Source: Kitasatospora sp. NBC_00240 (lineage in GTDB: Bacteria > Actinomycetota > Actinomycetes > Streptomycetales > Streptomycetaceae). From it: a stretch of DNA of 64,000 nt. The notes under the pieces were generated by a model, which made no database searches, was not told the DNA's origin, and saw only the letters and a list, made by a program, of their open reading frames with translations. Of the stretch, positions 1 through 8,393 are shown piece after piece; within the stretch, counting starts at the first letter, position 1, and every line of letters begins with the position of its first letter. The stretch spans positions 434,001-498,000 of the forward strand of contig NZ_JAPEMU010000001.1 of NCBI RefSeq assembly GCF_026342405.1, written 5' to 3'. A program made the position numbers and the translations under genes.

Positions 1-560
1 GCGGCCACTCCGGTGCTGCCCAAGGTCAGCGTGATTTCGTCGACGTTCAGCCAGTTCCCGGCGTTGGCATCGGAGTTGACGCTGATCGTGCACTGGCCGT
101 TGGTCACCGAGACGGGCGTGACCAGTCGGATCCAGCCGCCGTTCGGGGTGACCGGGAGGTCGGTGCGCTGTTCGGCCCCGCCGCAGCCCTTCAGTGCGAG
201 GTAGGCGGCGTTCTGCCCGCCGCTGGAGCGGACCCAGGCGGTCAGCGTGTAGCTGCCGTTGGTGAGGCCGGAGAGGTACTGGTAGGTCTCGACCTTGTAG
301 GCGGTGGCCGACCAGTGCGTGAGCCGGTAGGACCCGCCGTGGCCGCCGGCCTCTGTGTACGAGGCGGCGTTCTGGCCGCCGGCGGAGTAGGTGGACCATC
401 CGGTGGGGGTCGCGGTGCCGGCGCCGCCGGTCTCGAAGCCGGGGTTGGTGACGGTGACGGCCGCCTGTGCGGAGGTGGTGGGGAGCGCGACCGTGGTGGC
501 GGCGGCGATCACGAGCGAGGCGGCGCTGCTGGCGAGCAGGCGCCTGGTTCCCTGGGGCAT
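1..560 (-). CDS. Secreted carbohydrate-binding protein, probably N-terminal part of a GH53 endo-beta-1,4-galactanase (partial)
   Basis: The reading frame opens at an ATG at 560, preceded by an AAGGA ribosome site, and runs off the left edge after about 186 codons. Residues 1-37 are a Sec signal (RRLL, hydrophobic core, A-Q-A cleavage). Then comes a beta-sandwich carbohydrate-binding region starting TNPGFETGG, with SYRLTHWS, YQYLSGLTNGSYTLTAW and VNSDANAGNW, the pattern of CBM61-like N-termini on Streptomyces arabinogalactan endo-galactanases. No catalytic domain is in view, so GH53 is inferred from this module and from the adjacent beta-galactosidase and importer. It would cut galactan side chains outside the cell for the importer at 3031-6252. 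A different glycosidase carrying the same module cannot be excluded. Confidence 0.6.
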   Translation of the reverse strand, partial: MPQGTRRLLASSAASLVIAAATTVALPTTSAQAAVTVTNPGFETGGAGTATPTGWSTYSAGGQNAASYTEAGGHGGSYRLTHWSATAYKVETYQYLSGLTNGSYTLTAWVRSSGGQNAAYLALKGCGGAEQRTDLPVTPNGGWIRLVTPVSVTNGQCTISVNSDANAGNWLNVDEITLTLGSTGVA

Positions 561-611
561 CGTCGTCCTTGGCGATGAGGTGGGGTGGGGGAGGTGGAGC
601 CGTGGGGGTGC

Positions 612-650
612 GGCCCGGCGGCCGTACGCTGGGGAGACGGCCGCCGGGCC
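612..650. terminator. Perfect 14-bp hairpin between GH42 and the secreted galactanase gene
   Basis: Arms 612-625 and 637-650 are perfectly complementary (GGCCCGGCGGCCGT / ACGGCCGCCGGGCC) with an 11-nt loop. It lies in the 137-bp gap between two minus-strand genes. It may act as a terminator or as an attenuator/mRNA 3' end separating expression of the two enzymes. There is no T-tract, as is usual in streptomycetes. Confidence 0.55.
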
Positions 651-697
651 GGGGCGGGGCACCTGCCCGGACCGACCCTCGGCGGGCCGGGCAGAAG

Positions 698-2809
698 TCA
701 GAGCCGGACGACGCGGGTGGTGCCCGCGGGGACGTCCAGGGTGCCGGACACGGGTGCGCCGGTGAGCAGTTCGACGCCGTCGCCGGGAAGCGGGACGCGG
801 GCGTCGGCGCCGCTGTGGTTGACGGCGAAGAGGTACCGGCCGTGTGCACCGGCCCGTTCCACCACCTCGACGTCGCGGGGCAGTTCGCGCTCCGGCAGGC
901 CTGCCTCGGCGGCCGCCCGGGCGAGCACGCTGTCAAGGCCGGCGGCGTCCAGGCGGCTGGAGACGTACCAGGCCGAGCCGGCGCCGAGGGCGTGGCGGGT
1001 CACGGCGGCGTGCCCGGCGGCCGGTCCGTCGGCGTACCGCCAGAGGGTCTCGGCGCCGCGCGGCACGACGAACTCCGACCACACGTCACCGGTCAGTTCG
1101 GCCCCGTCACCGGTCAGTTCGGCCCCGTCGCCGGTCGGTTCGGCCCCGTCCCCGTCGCCGGTGAGCCTGACCCGCTGGCCGGCCCGCAGCGGTGCGAACT
1201 CCTCGACCGTGAGGCCGAGGACCTCGCGCAGCGCGCCGGGGTGCGGGCCCGGGTGCACGGCGTCGTGCTCGTCGACGATGCCGGAGAAGCAGGAGACCAC
1301 CAGGGTGCCGCCGTTCTCCACGTAGCGGCGCAGGTTGCGGGAGGCGGCCTCGGTCATCAGGTACAGGGCGGGGACGAGCACCAGCGGGTACCCGGCGAGA
1401 TCGGCCTCGGGGTGGGCGAAGTCGACGGTGAGGTGGCGGTCATAGGCGGCCGCGTACCAGCTGTCGGCCCGCTCGCGGGCGTCCAGGTCGACGCTGGGCC
1501 GCCACTCCAGCCTCTGCGCCCACCAGGACTGCCAGTCCCACAGGACGGCGGCGTCCGCGACCACCCTGCTGTCCCGGACCTCGCCCAGCGAGCCGAGCGC
1601 GGAGCCGAGTTCGACCACCTCGCGCCAGATCCGGCTGTCGGTGCCCGCGTGCGGGAGCATCGCGGAGTGGAACTTCTCGGCGCCGTGCCGGGAGGCCCGC
1701 CACTGGAAGAACATCGCGCCGTCGGAGCCGCGCGCGACGTGGGCGAGGCTGTTGCGGGCCATCTCGCCGGGTTGCTTGGCGAGGTTGCGGGGCTGCCAGT
1801 TGACCGCGCCGGTGGAGTGCTCCAGCAACAGCCAGGGCCGGCCGCCGGCGACCGAGCGGGTGAGGTCGGCGGACATCGCGAGGTTGATGTGGTTCCGCTC
1901 GCCCTCGGCGACCAGGTAGTGGTCGTTGGCGACCAGGTCGACCTCGCGGCCCCAGGCCCAGTAGTCGAGGGATTCGCACTGGGAGAGCGCGGTCATGAAG
2001 TTGGTGGTGACCGGGATGCCGGGGGCCAGGCGGTGCAGGATGTCCCGCTCGCGCCGGAAGTTGTCCAGCAGCGCGTCGCTGGTGAAGCGGGCCCAGTCGA
2101 GCTGCTGGGCGGGGTTGCCGGCGGTGGGGGTGAGCCGGGGCGGGCGGATGTCGTCCCAGCTGGTGTAGTGCTGGCCCCAGAAGGTGGTGCCCCAGGCCTC
2201 GTTGAGCTGCTTGAGGGTGGTGTACCGCTCGGTGAGCCAGCGGCGGAAGTGCTCGGCGGAGGTCTCGCACCAGCAGGCGCTGACCGGCACGCCGTACTCG
2301 TTGTGGACGTGCCACAGGGCGACGGCGGGGTGCTTGCCGTAGCGCCGGGCGAGTTGCTCGGTGATCGAGGCGGCGGCCTGCTGGTAGGCGGGCGAGCTGT
2401 GGCAGATGGCGCCGCGTGAGCCGAACTCGTACCGGACGCCTTCGCGGTTGACCGGCAGCGCCTCGGGGTGGTCGCGGTAGAACCAGGCCGGGGGCACCAC
2501 GGTGGGGGTGCCGAGGTCGACCCGGATCCCGTTCGCGTGCAGCAGGTCGAGCAGCCGGTCGAGCCAGCCGAAGTCGTACGCGCCGCGTTCGGTCTCCAGC
2601 AGGGCCCAGGAGAAGATCCCGACGCTGACCATGGTGACGCCGGCCTCGCGCATCAGCCGGACGTCCTCCGGCCAGACCTCCTCCGGCCACTGCTCGGGGT
2701 TGTAGTCCCCGCCGTAGGCGAGCGTCTCCAGCCCGACGGGCCGGCGGGGCCGGTCCAAGGGCCCGGCGGCCGCCTCCGGGGTGTTGTCGCGGGTCAGCGG
2801 GTGTTCCAT
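698..2809 (-). CDS. GH42 beta-galactosidase
   Basis: A 703-residue cytoplasmic beta-galactosidase that would release galactose from imported galacto-oligosaccharides. The N-terminal TIM barrel begins LAYGGDYNPEQWPEEVW, a GH42 hallmark. The acid/base Glu is in WHVHNEYG and the nucleophile Glu in LLLEHSTGAVNW. Cysteines in ICHSS and ACWCETS match the zinc site of this family. The C-terminal third holds the trimerisation and beta domains. The ATG at 2809 gives the conserved N-terminus; an in-frame extension to 2992 would cross both operators and is unlikely. There is no signal peptide. It is divergent from the importer genes and shares their operators, so LacI control is likely. A 21-bp tandem repeat expands a surface loop (1088-1150). 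Confidence 0.93.
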   Translation of the reverse strand: MEHPLTRDNTPEAAAGPLDRPRRPVGLETLAYGGDYNPEQWPEEVWPEDVRLMREAGVTMVSVGIFSWALLETERGAYDFGWLDRLLDLLHANGIRVDLGTPTVVPPAWFYRDHPEALPVNREGVRYEFGSRGAICHSSPAYQQAAASITEQLARRYGKHPAVALWHVHNEYGVPVSACWCETSAEHFRRWLTERYTTLKQLNEAWGTTFWGQHYTSWDDIRPPRLTPTAGNPAQQLDWARFTSDALLDNFRRERDILHRLAPGIPVTTNFMTALSQCESLDYWAWGREVDLVANDHYLVAEGERNHINLAMSADLTRSVAGGRPWLLLEHSTGAVNWQPRNLAKQPGEMARNSLAHVARGSDGAMFFQWRASRHGAEKFHSAMLPHAGTDSRIWREVVELGSALGSLGEVRDSRVVADAAVLWDWQSWWAQRLEWRPSVDLDARERADSWYAAAYDRHLTVDFAHPEADLAGYPLVLVPALYLMTEAASRNLRRYVENGGTLVVSCFSGIVDEHDAVHPGPHPGALREVLGLTVEEFAPLRAGQRVRLTGDGDGAEPTGDGAELTGDGAELTGDVWSEFVVPRGAETLWRYADGPAAGHAAVTRHALGAGSAWYVSSRLDAAGLDSVLARAAAEAGLPERELPRDVEVVERAGAHGRYLFAVNHSGADARVPLPGDGVELLTGAPVSGTLDVPAGTTRVVRL
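1088..1150 (-). repeat. In-frame 21-bp tandem repeat inside GH42 gene
   Basis: Three tandem 21-bp units (1088-1108, 1109-1129, 1130-1150); the first two are identical, the third has two changes. On the coding strand they encode repeats of a seven-residue Gly-Asp-Gly-Ala-Glu-Leu-Thr unit. The unit length is a multiple of three, so copy-number change keeps the frame. Confidence 0.85.
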
Positions 2810-2829
2810 GGATGCTCCATCGGGAAGAA

Positions 2830-2845
2830 CTGTGAACGTACACAG
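2830..2845. promoter_or_regulatory. LacI-type operator upstream of GH42
   Basis: CTGTGAACGTACACAG, an inverted repeat centred on ACGT with one mismatched pair. It lies 21 bp upstream of the GH42 start. The twin copy is at 2920-2935. LacI-family proteins bind such CG-centred palindromes; the likely ligand protein is the repressor encoded at 6308-7354. Confidence 0.75.
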
Positions 2846-2892
2846 CCTTGGGCGCTCTGTGTTTCGGCAACATAACCGTATGAGGCTGGGGA

Positions 2893-2935
2893 TTGACAAG
2901 TATCCGCTGCGTTTCCGTACTGTGAACGTGCACAG
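2893..2935 (+). promoter_or_regulatory. Promoter with overlapping LacI-type operator for the importer operon
   Basis: TTGACA (2893-2898), a 19-bp spacer and TACTGT (2918-2923) form a plausible sigma-70-type promoter pointing at the binding-protein gene. The operator CTGTGAACGTGCACAG occupies 2920-2935, overlapping the -10, so a bound repressor would block initiation. It differs from the copy at 2830-2845 by a single base. Confidence 0.7.
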
Positions 2936-3030
2936 CGACGGTCGTGGCCCCGGGAGCACCGGAGGCCACCTCCCGTACGTCGTGCCCCCCACCCTTCCCC
3001 GCTCCCCCAGCCGTGATCCCGGGAGGATCC

Positions 3031-4347
3031 ATGCCCCGTCGCCTTGCCCTCGCCACGGCCGCCACGCTCTGCGCCGCGCTCGCGCTGACCGCCTGCGGAA
3101 GCAGCGGCAGCGGCTCCGACGCCGCCGGGCCCGCCGCCGGGCCGGTCAAGCTGACCTTCTGGTCCTGGACGCCGAACATGGACAAGGTGGCCGCGATCTG
3201 GAACGCCGCGCACCCGGACATCCAGGTCAGCGTCCAGAAGCAGGCCTCCGGCGACGACCTGGTCACCAAGACCATCACCGCCGCCAAGGCCGGAAACGCC
3301 CCCGACCTGCTCCAGGCCGAGTACCAGGCCCTGCCCACCCTGGTCAGCAACGACGTGCTCGCCGACATCGCCAAGGAGACGGCGGGCGTCAAGGACAAGT
3401 TCGCCGCCGGGGTCTGGCAGCAGGTCACGCTCGGCTCGGACGCCGTGTACGCCGTCCCCGAGGACACCGCGCCGCTCGCCCTCTACTACCGGCAGGACCT
3501 CTTCCAGCAGTACGGGCTGAAGGTGCCCACCACCTGGGCCGAGTTCGCCGACGCCGCCCGGCAGCTCAAGCAGAAGGACCCGGCCAAGGCCCTCACCACC
3601 TTCTCGGCCAACGACTCCGGCCTGTTCGCCGGCCTGGCCCAGCAGGCCGGCGCCAAGTGGTGGACCGCCTCCGGCGAGACCTGGAAGGTCGGCATCGACG
3701 ACGCCGCGAGCAAGAAGGTCGCCGACTTCTGGGGCGGCCTGGTGAAGGAGGGGGCGATCGACAACCAGCCGATGTACACCCCGGCCTGGAGCAAGGCGCT
3801 GAACGACGGCAGCCAGATCGCCTGGGTCTCCGCCGTCTGGGCACCCGGCGTCTTCACCTCCTCCGCCCCCGACACCAAGGGCAAGTGGGCGATCGCCCCG
3901 CTCCCGCAGTGGAACGCCGGGGAGTCCGTGACCGGCAGCTGGGGCGGCTCCACCACGGGCGTCACCACCGGCGCCGCGAAGGCCGGCCACGGCGCCGCCG
4001 CCGCGCAGTTCGCCGGCTGGCTGAACACCGACCCGGAGGCCGTCGCCGCGCTGGTCAAGGAGGCCGGCATCTACCCGGCCGCGACCGCCGCCCAGAGCGG
4101 CGGCGCGCTCGCCACCGCGCCGGAGTTCTTCGCCAACCAGGCGGACTTCTACACCCAGGCCGCCGCGATCGCGAAGAACACCGCCCCCGCCGCCTGGGGC
4201 CCCAACGTCAACGTCGCCTACTCCACCTTCAAGGACGCCTTCGGCAAGGCCGCCCAGGACAAGGGCGACTTCTCCGCCGCGCTGACCGCCATGCAGCAGG
4301 CCACCGTCGCCGACCTGAAGAAGAACGGCTTCAAGACCGAGGGCTGA
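3031..4347 (+). CDS. Sugar ABC transporter substrate-binding lipoprotein
   Basis: A 438-residue family-1 extracellular solute-binding protein. The ATG at 3031 follows GGAGG at 3022-3026. Residues 1-22 form a lipoprotein signal ending LTAC, with Cys as the lipidated residue. The mature part begins KLTFWSWTPNMDKV and contains the family-typical WAEFADAARQLKQK and GIYPA segments. It would capture galacto-oligosaccharides released by the upstream secreted enzyme; that substrate is inferred from the neighbours. It is the first gene of an operon with two permeases and the LacI repressor. No ATPase gene is present, so a shared MsiK-type ATPase elsewhere in the genome probably powers it. Confidence 0.93.
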   Translation: MPRRLALATAATLCAALALTACGSSGSGSDAAGPAAGPVKLTFWSWTPNMDKVAAIWNAAHPDIQVSVQKQASGDDLVTKTITAAKAGNAPDLLQAEYQALPTLVSNDVLADIAKETAGVKDKFAAGVWQQVTLGSDAVYAVPEDTAPLALYYRQDLFQQYGLKVPTTWAEFADAARQLKQKDPAKALTTFSANDSGLFAGLAQQAGAKWWTASGETWKVGIDDAASKKVADFWGGLVKEGAIDNQPMYTPAWSKALNDGSQIAWVSAVWAPGVFTSSAPDTKGKWAIAPLPQWNAGESVTGSWGGSTTGVTTGAAKAGHGAAAAQFAGWLNTDPEAVAALVKEAGIYPAATAAQSGGALATAPEFFANQADFYTQAAAIAKNTAPAAWGPNVNVAYSTFKDAFGKAAQDKGDFSAALTAMQQATVADLKKNGFKTEG

Positions 4348-4362
4348 CCGCCCGCCAGCCCG

Positions 4363-4398
4363 GCCCGGGGGCCCCGCCGCACGGCGCGGCCCCCGGGC
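4363..4398 (+). terminator. Strong intra-operon hairpin after the binding-protein gene
   Basis: Perfect 11-bp arms (4363-4373 and 4388-4398, GCCCGGGGGCC / GGCCCCCGGGC) enclose a 14-nt loop that can pair further. Such a stem between binding-protein and permease genes typically stabilises the upstream message or partially terminates, giving excess binding protein. Confidence 0.55.
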
Positions 4399-4428
4399 GC
4401 CGATCCCCCCCGACTCCCTAGGACCGCC

Positions 4429-5343
4429 ATGGCGTCCCACCAGCCCCGCCCGTCCCGGCGCCTCGCCCCGTACGCCTTCCTCACGCCGGCCGTCATCCTG
4501 TTCACGCTCTTCTTCGCGGTGCCGATCGGCTACGCCCTCCACCTGAGCTTCCGCGCCGTCCAGGTCAAGGGCCTGGGCCTCGGCTCGCACGCCCGCACCG
4601 AGGTCTGGGCGGGCCTGTCCAACTACACCTCCGCCCTCGGCGACCCGGAGCTGCTGGCCGGCGCCGGCCGCACCCTGCTGTACGGCGGGCTGCTCGTCCC
4701 GGCCATGCTCGGCGGGGCGCTGCTGCTCGCCCTGCTGCTGGACACCCCCCGGGTCCGGCTCGGCACCTTCTCCCGGCTCGCGATCTTCCTGCCGTACGCC
4801 GTGCCCGGCATCGTCGCCTCACTGCTCTGGGGCTTCCTCTACCTGCCGACCGTCAGCCCCGGCTACTTCCTGCTGGACAAGGCCGGCATCGGCGGGCCGG
4901 ACCTGCTGCACGGCAACGGACTGTTCGTGGCGCTCGCCAACATCGCGGTCTGGGGCGGCACCGGCTTCAACATGATCGTGATCTACACCTCGCTGCGGGC
5001 CATCCCGGTCGAGCTGTACGAGGCGGCCCGCCTCGACGGCGCCTCCGAGCTGCAGATCGCCCTGCGGATCAAGATCCCGATGGTGCTGCCCTCGCTGGTG
5101 CTCACCTTCTTCTTCTCGATGATCGCCACCCTGCAGGTGTTCAGCGAGCCGATGACCCTCAAGCCCCTGACCAACAGCATGAGTTCGACCTGGAGCCCGC
5201 TGATGAAGGTCTACCGCGACGCCTTCGTCCAGGGGGACATCCACTCCGCCGCCGCCACCTCGGTGGTCGTCGCGGCCGCGACGCTGGTCCTGTCCTTCGG
5301 CTTCCTCAAGCTGGTCAACAAGCGCTCCGACGGAGGCAGCTGA
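4429..5343 (+). CDS. Sugar ABC transporter permease, MalF type
   Basis: A 304-residue inner-membrane permease with about six transmembrane helices, beginning RLAPYAFLTPAVILFTLFF. The EAA loop that contacts the ATPase reads YEAARLDGASELQ near residue 200. It lies 81 bp after the binding protein across a strong hairpin and 3 bp before the second permease. With its partner it forms the import channel for the predicted galacto-oligosaccharide system. Confidence 0.93.
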   Translation: MASHQPRPSRRLAPYAFLTPAVILFTLFFAVPIGYALHLSFRAVQVKGLGLGSHARTEVWAGLSNYTSALGDPELLAGAGRTLLYGGLLVPAMLGGALLLALLLDTPRVRLGTFSRLAIFLPYAVPGIVASLLWGFLYLPTVSPGYFLLDKAGIGGPDLLHGNGLFVALANIAVWGGTGFNMIVIYTSLRAIPVELYEAARLDGASELQIALRIKIPMVLPSLVLTFFFSMIATLQVFSEPMTLKPLTNSMSSTWSPLMKVYRDAFVQGDIHSAAATSVVVAAATLVLSFGFLKLVNKRSDGGS

Positions 5344-5346
5344 GCC

Positions 5347-6252
5347 ATGAGCACCACCCTGACCCCCCGCCGCCGCACCGCCCCCGCACCGGGCACCACC
5401 CCCGGCAACGCCGTCGCCCCGCCCCGCCGCACGGCCTGGATCCCCACCCTGCTCCTGCTGCTCGGCGCGGTCTACTGCCTGATCCCGATCCTCTGGGTGG
5501 TGACGGCCGCCACCAAGAGCAGCGGCGAGCTGTTCACCACCTTCACCTTCTCCCCCGGCAGCGGCTTCTTCGACAACCTGGCCGAACTCTCCGCCTACCG
5601 CGGCGGCGTCTACTGGCGGTGGATGGCCAACTCGGCCCTGTACGCGGGCATCGGCGCCCTGCTGTCGGCTGCGCTCTCCGGCGTCACGGGCTACGCGCTC
5701 GCCAAGTACCGGTTCCGGGGGCGTACCGCGATCTTCAACATCCTGCTGGCCGGCGTGCTGATGCCCCCGATCACGCTGGCCGTCCCGCAGTACCTGCTGA
5801 TGGCCCAGGCCGGCCTGGCGGACAGTTACTGGTCGGTGCTGCTGCCCAGCATCGTCAGCCCGTACGGCATCTACCTGGCGCGGATCTACGCCGCCGCCGC
5901 GATCCCCGACGAGGTGGTCGAGGCCGCCCGGGTGGACGGCGCGAAGGAGTTCCGGCTGTTCCGCAGCGTGGCGCTGCCGATGATGGTGCCCGGACTGGTC
6001 ACCGTCTTCCTGTTCCAGTTCGTGGCGATCTGGAACAACTTCCTGCTCCCCTACATCATGCTCGGCGACGACCACCGGTTCCCGGTCACGGTCGGCCTGT
6101 ACTCGCTGCTCCAGCAGGGGGCGAACGCCCCCGCGCTGTACACCCTGGTGATCACCGGCGCGCTGCTGTCGGTGATCCCGCTGATCCTGCTCTTCCTCGG
6201 ACTCCAGCGCTACTGGCGCATCGATCTGCTCTCCGGGGCCGTAAAGTCCTGA
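5347..6252 (+). CDS. Sugar ABC transporter permease, MalG type
   Basis: A 301-residue permease with a proline-rich cytosolic N-terminus and about six transmembrane helices. The EAA loop reads VEAARVDGAKEFRLFRSV, and the typical MalG-type WNNFLLP segment follows. The start lies 3 bp beyond the stop of the first permease, indicating translational coupling. It is the partner of the MalF-type subunit in the galactan-linked importer. Confidence 0.93.
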   Translation: MSTTLTPRRRTAPAPGTTPGNAVAPPRRTAWIPTLLLLLGAVYCLIPILWVVTAATKSSGELFTTFTFSPGSGFFDNLAELSAYRGGVYWRWMANSALYAGIGALLSAALSGVTGYALAKYRFRGRTAIFNILLAGVLMPPITLAVPQYLLMAQAGLADSYWSVLLPSIVSPYGIYLARIYAAAAIPDEVVEAARVDGAKEFRLFRSVALPMMVPGLVTVFLFQFVAIWNNFLLPYIMLGDDHRFPVTVGLYSLLQQGANAPALYTLVITGALLSVIPLILLFLGLQRYWRIDLLSGAVKS

Positions 6253-6307
6253 CCGTCCGCCACTGCCGCGCTTGTCGGCAGCTCCCCCGCAAGGAACGCT
6301 TAGCACC

Positions 6308-7354
6308 ATGACGGAACCAGCACCCCACGGTCGGCCCGCCGGCAAGCCCCGGCGCGCACCGACCATCCATGACGTCGCCGCGGTCGCGGGTGTCTCGCGC
6401 GGCACCGTGTCGCGGGTGCTGCAGGGCGGGCACAACGTCAGCCCGGCCTCGATGGAGGCGGTGAACGCGGCGATCGGCAAGCTCGGGTACGTGGTCAACC
6501 GGCACGCCCGCAACCTGGTCACCCAGCGGTCCAACTCGGTGGCGTTCCTGCTCACCGAGCCGCAGGAGCGCTTCTTCGAGGACCCCAACTTCACCACCCT
6601 GCTGCGGGGTTGCACGGCCGCCCTGGGCGAGCACGACATCCCGCTGCTGCTGATGACGGCGGGCGACGAGGCGGAACGCCGCCGGGTGGTGCGCTACCTG
6701 GCCGCCGGCCACGTGGACGGGGTGCTGCTGGTCTCCTCGCACCGCGGCAACCCGATGATCGAGCACCTGCGGGAGGCCGAGATCCCGATGGTCTCCTGCG
6801 GCAAGCCGCTCGGCCAGCGCGGCCGGGTCGCGTACGTCGCGGCCGACGACCGGGAGGGGGCCAAGGACATGGTGCGCCACCTGATCGAGTCCGGCCGCGG
6901 CCGGGTCGCCACCGTCGCCGGCCCGCAGGACACCCCCGGCGGGGTCGAGCGGCTGCAGGGCTACCGCGAGGTGCTGGACGAGTACGGCATCGCCTTCGAC
7001 GAGAGCCTGGTGGCGTACGGGGACTACAGCCGGGCCGGCGGCGAGCAGGCCACCGACCGGCTGCTGGCCGCGGCGCCCGGCCTGGACGCGCTCTTCGTCG
7101 CCTCGGACCTGATGGCCGACGGCGCCCTGGCCGCCCTGGACCGGGCCGGCCGCAGCGTCCCCGGGGACGTCGCGGTCGGCGGCTTCGACGACTCGCCGGC
7201 CGCCCTGACCACCCGCCCGGCGCTCACCACCGTCCGCCAGCCCTGGGACCGGATCAGCCACGAGATGGTCCGGCTGCTGCTGGCCCAGATCGCGGGCGAG
7301 ACCCAGCCGACGGTGATCCTCCCGACCGAGCTGGTGATCCGCGACTCGGCCTGA
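6308..7354 (+). CDS. LacI-family transcriptional repressor
   Basis: A 348-residue regulator. The N-terminal helix-turn-helix reads TIHDVAAVAGVSRGTVSRVL, followed by the hinge helix region GYVVNRHARNLV. The rest is a periplasmic-binding-protein-like sugar sensor ending VGGFDDSPAALTTRPALTTV. The ATG at 6308 is preceded by AAGGA at 6291-6295; an upstream TTG at 6272 is in frame but has no ribosome site. It closes the importer operon. The two CTGTGAACGTNCACAG sites at 2830 and 2920 are its likely operators, with galactose or a galacto-oligosaccharide as inducer by inference. Confidence 0.93.
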   Translation: MTEPAPHGRPAGKPRRAPTIHDVAAVAGVSRGTVSRVLQGGHNVSPASMEAVNAAIGKLGYVVNRHARNLVTQRSNSVAFLLTEPQERFFEDPNFTTLLRGCTAALGEHDIPLLLMTAGDEAERRRVVRYLAAGHVDGVLLVSSHRGNPMIEHLREAEIPMVSCGKPLGQRGRVAYVAADDREGAKDMVRHLIESGRGRVATVAGPQDTPGGVERLQGYREVLDEYGIAFDESLVAYGDYSRAGGEQATDRLLAAAPGLDALFVASDLMADGALAALDRAGRSVPGDVAVGGFDDSPAALTTRPALTTVRQPWDRISHEMVRLLLAQIAGETQPTVILPTELVIRDSA

Positions 7355-7414
7355 GGGCCAGGCCCGGGGCCGGCCGTCCCGGGGCCCCGGTGCGTCCGGG
7401 GCCGCCAGGGCCTC

Positions 7415-7789
7415 TCAGTCGAGGCCCGGGCCCGGCGTCGGCTCCGGTGTCGGCTCGGGCGTGAGAAGCGTGACGCCGAGCGCCTCCTCCATGCTCCGGG
7501 CGGCCGCGACGATGCGAGCGGTGCCCACCAGCGGGGCCAGGGCCACCAGCACCCCGCGGACCCGCTCCGGCGGGATGCCGCTCTCCCGGGCGGCGGCGAC
7601 GTTCAGCAGATAGGAGTCGGGCGCGGCTCCCATCGCGACCAGGGCAGCGATCCGGACCAGGAGGTAGCTCTCCTCCTCCAGGCCCGATGCTTCGAAGGCG
7701 CCCAGCGTCATCCCGGTGAGGACTTCCAGCAGCGGCGGCACGGACTCCGCGGCCTGTCCCGGAGCACCGCTCGCGTCGAAGGCTGCCAT
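7415..7789 (-). CDS. Carboxymuconolactone decarboxylase-like protein
   Basis: A 124-residue alpha-helical protein. The ATG at 7789 is preceded by GAGAGGAA. The core, LVRIAALVAMGAAPDSYLLN followed by GIPPERVRGVLVALAPLVG, matches the CMD/AhpD-like fold, but no CxxC redox pair is visible, so peroxidase activity is unlikely. The C-terminus is a Pro-Glu-Thr tail (TPEPTPEPTPG). Family members of this sort occur widely in streptomycetes with unknown roles. It is convergent with the LacI gene and apparently monocistronic. Confidence 0.75.
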   Translation of the reverse strand: MAAFDASGAPGQAAESVPPLLEVLTGMTLGAFEASGLEEESYLLVRIAALVAMGAAPDSYLLNVAAARESGIPPERVRGVLVALAPLVGTARIVAAARSMEEALGVTLLTPEPTPEPTPGPGLD

Positions 7790-8393
7790 CTCGCTCGTTC
7801 CTCTCGTCGGGTGCGCCGGCCGGGCGCCGCACTTGTCGACCACCTCGGGCGCGTGGCGCGGGACCGGGCCGGTGACGTGCGGATCCGTCCCTCCCGACAC
7901 CGTCTCACGCGGCACCCACCACCGGCCCGTCGTACGCGCCCGAGCACGCGCCCGAGCCGCGCCCGCACCCGCACCCGCACCCGCACCCGCACCCGGCGGA
8001 GCAATCCGTCCGGGCAGGAAGCGCGTCAGGAACCCGGCCTGCCACCGCGGGTGCCGGGCGCCGCCGCCGTCGGCCCCCGCCCGCACCGACCAGGACGCTG
8101 GTCATGGCGTCCAGCGGCGGAAGCCTGCACGATGGGTCGGTGCCGAAGAATCCGCCGCCCATCCATCGCTCGCCGCGTCAGCGACCGAACGACCACGCAG
8201 GGGCCCGCCGGCCGCGGTCGACCGGCTTGACGGTCCGCCACCGCGCGGGACCCGCCCACGCTGCAGGGGAGGGCGAGAACCCGGCCGGCGGCCCGCCGGC
8301 CGACTCCCCGGACGCGGCGCCGGCCCACGGCCGCCGCCTCGGCACGCCCTCCGGGCAGTTCCCGTCCGCCCCGTCGACCCCGTCGCTCCGGTC
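7790..8393. other. 600-bp gap without a convincing gene; contains a hexamer repeat
   Basis: No open frame here has coding-like composition or a ribosome site. The stretch holds five perfect tandem copies of CCGCAC at 7963-7992 and CGCGCCCGAG-type near-repeats just before them. It must contain the promoter of the minus-strand gene ending at 7789 and perhaps that of the gene starting at 8394, but no clear promoter hexamers are visible. Confidence 0.5.
7963..7992. repeat. Hexamer microsatellite (CCGCAC)x5
   Basis: Five perfect head-to-tail copies of CCGCAC between the CMD-like gene and the hypothetical at 8394. No function is assigned; such GC-rich hexamers arise by slippage. Confidence 0.85.

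Noticed and set aside
467..2419. 650-codon plus-strand open frame
   Set aside because: It is antisense to the GH42 gene, which has catalytic motifs and the expected codon bias; the plus frame is Gly/Ala/Val low-complexity, as expected for a shadow in GC-rich DNA.
3031..6252. Searching for a dedicated ATPase gene in the importer operon
   Set aside because: None is present in either sugar importer locus; streptomycete sugar importers of this type usually share an unlinked MsiK ATPase, so this is not treated as a defect.
7355..7414. GC-rich hairpins between LacI and CMD-like genes
   Set aside because: Several overlapping GC runs can pair, but no single long perfect stem stands out, so no terminator was called.
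7963..7992. CCGCAC repeats considered as a CRISPR-like array
   Set aside because: Units are only 6 bp with no spacers; this is a simple microsatellite.
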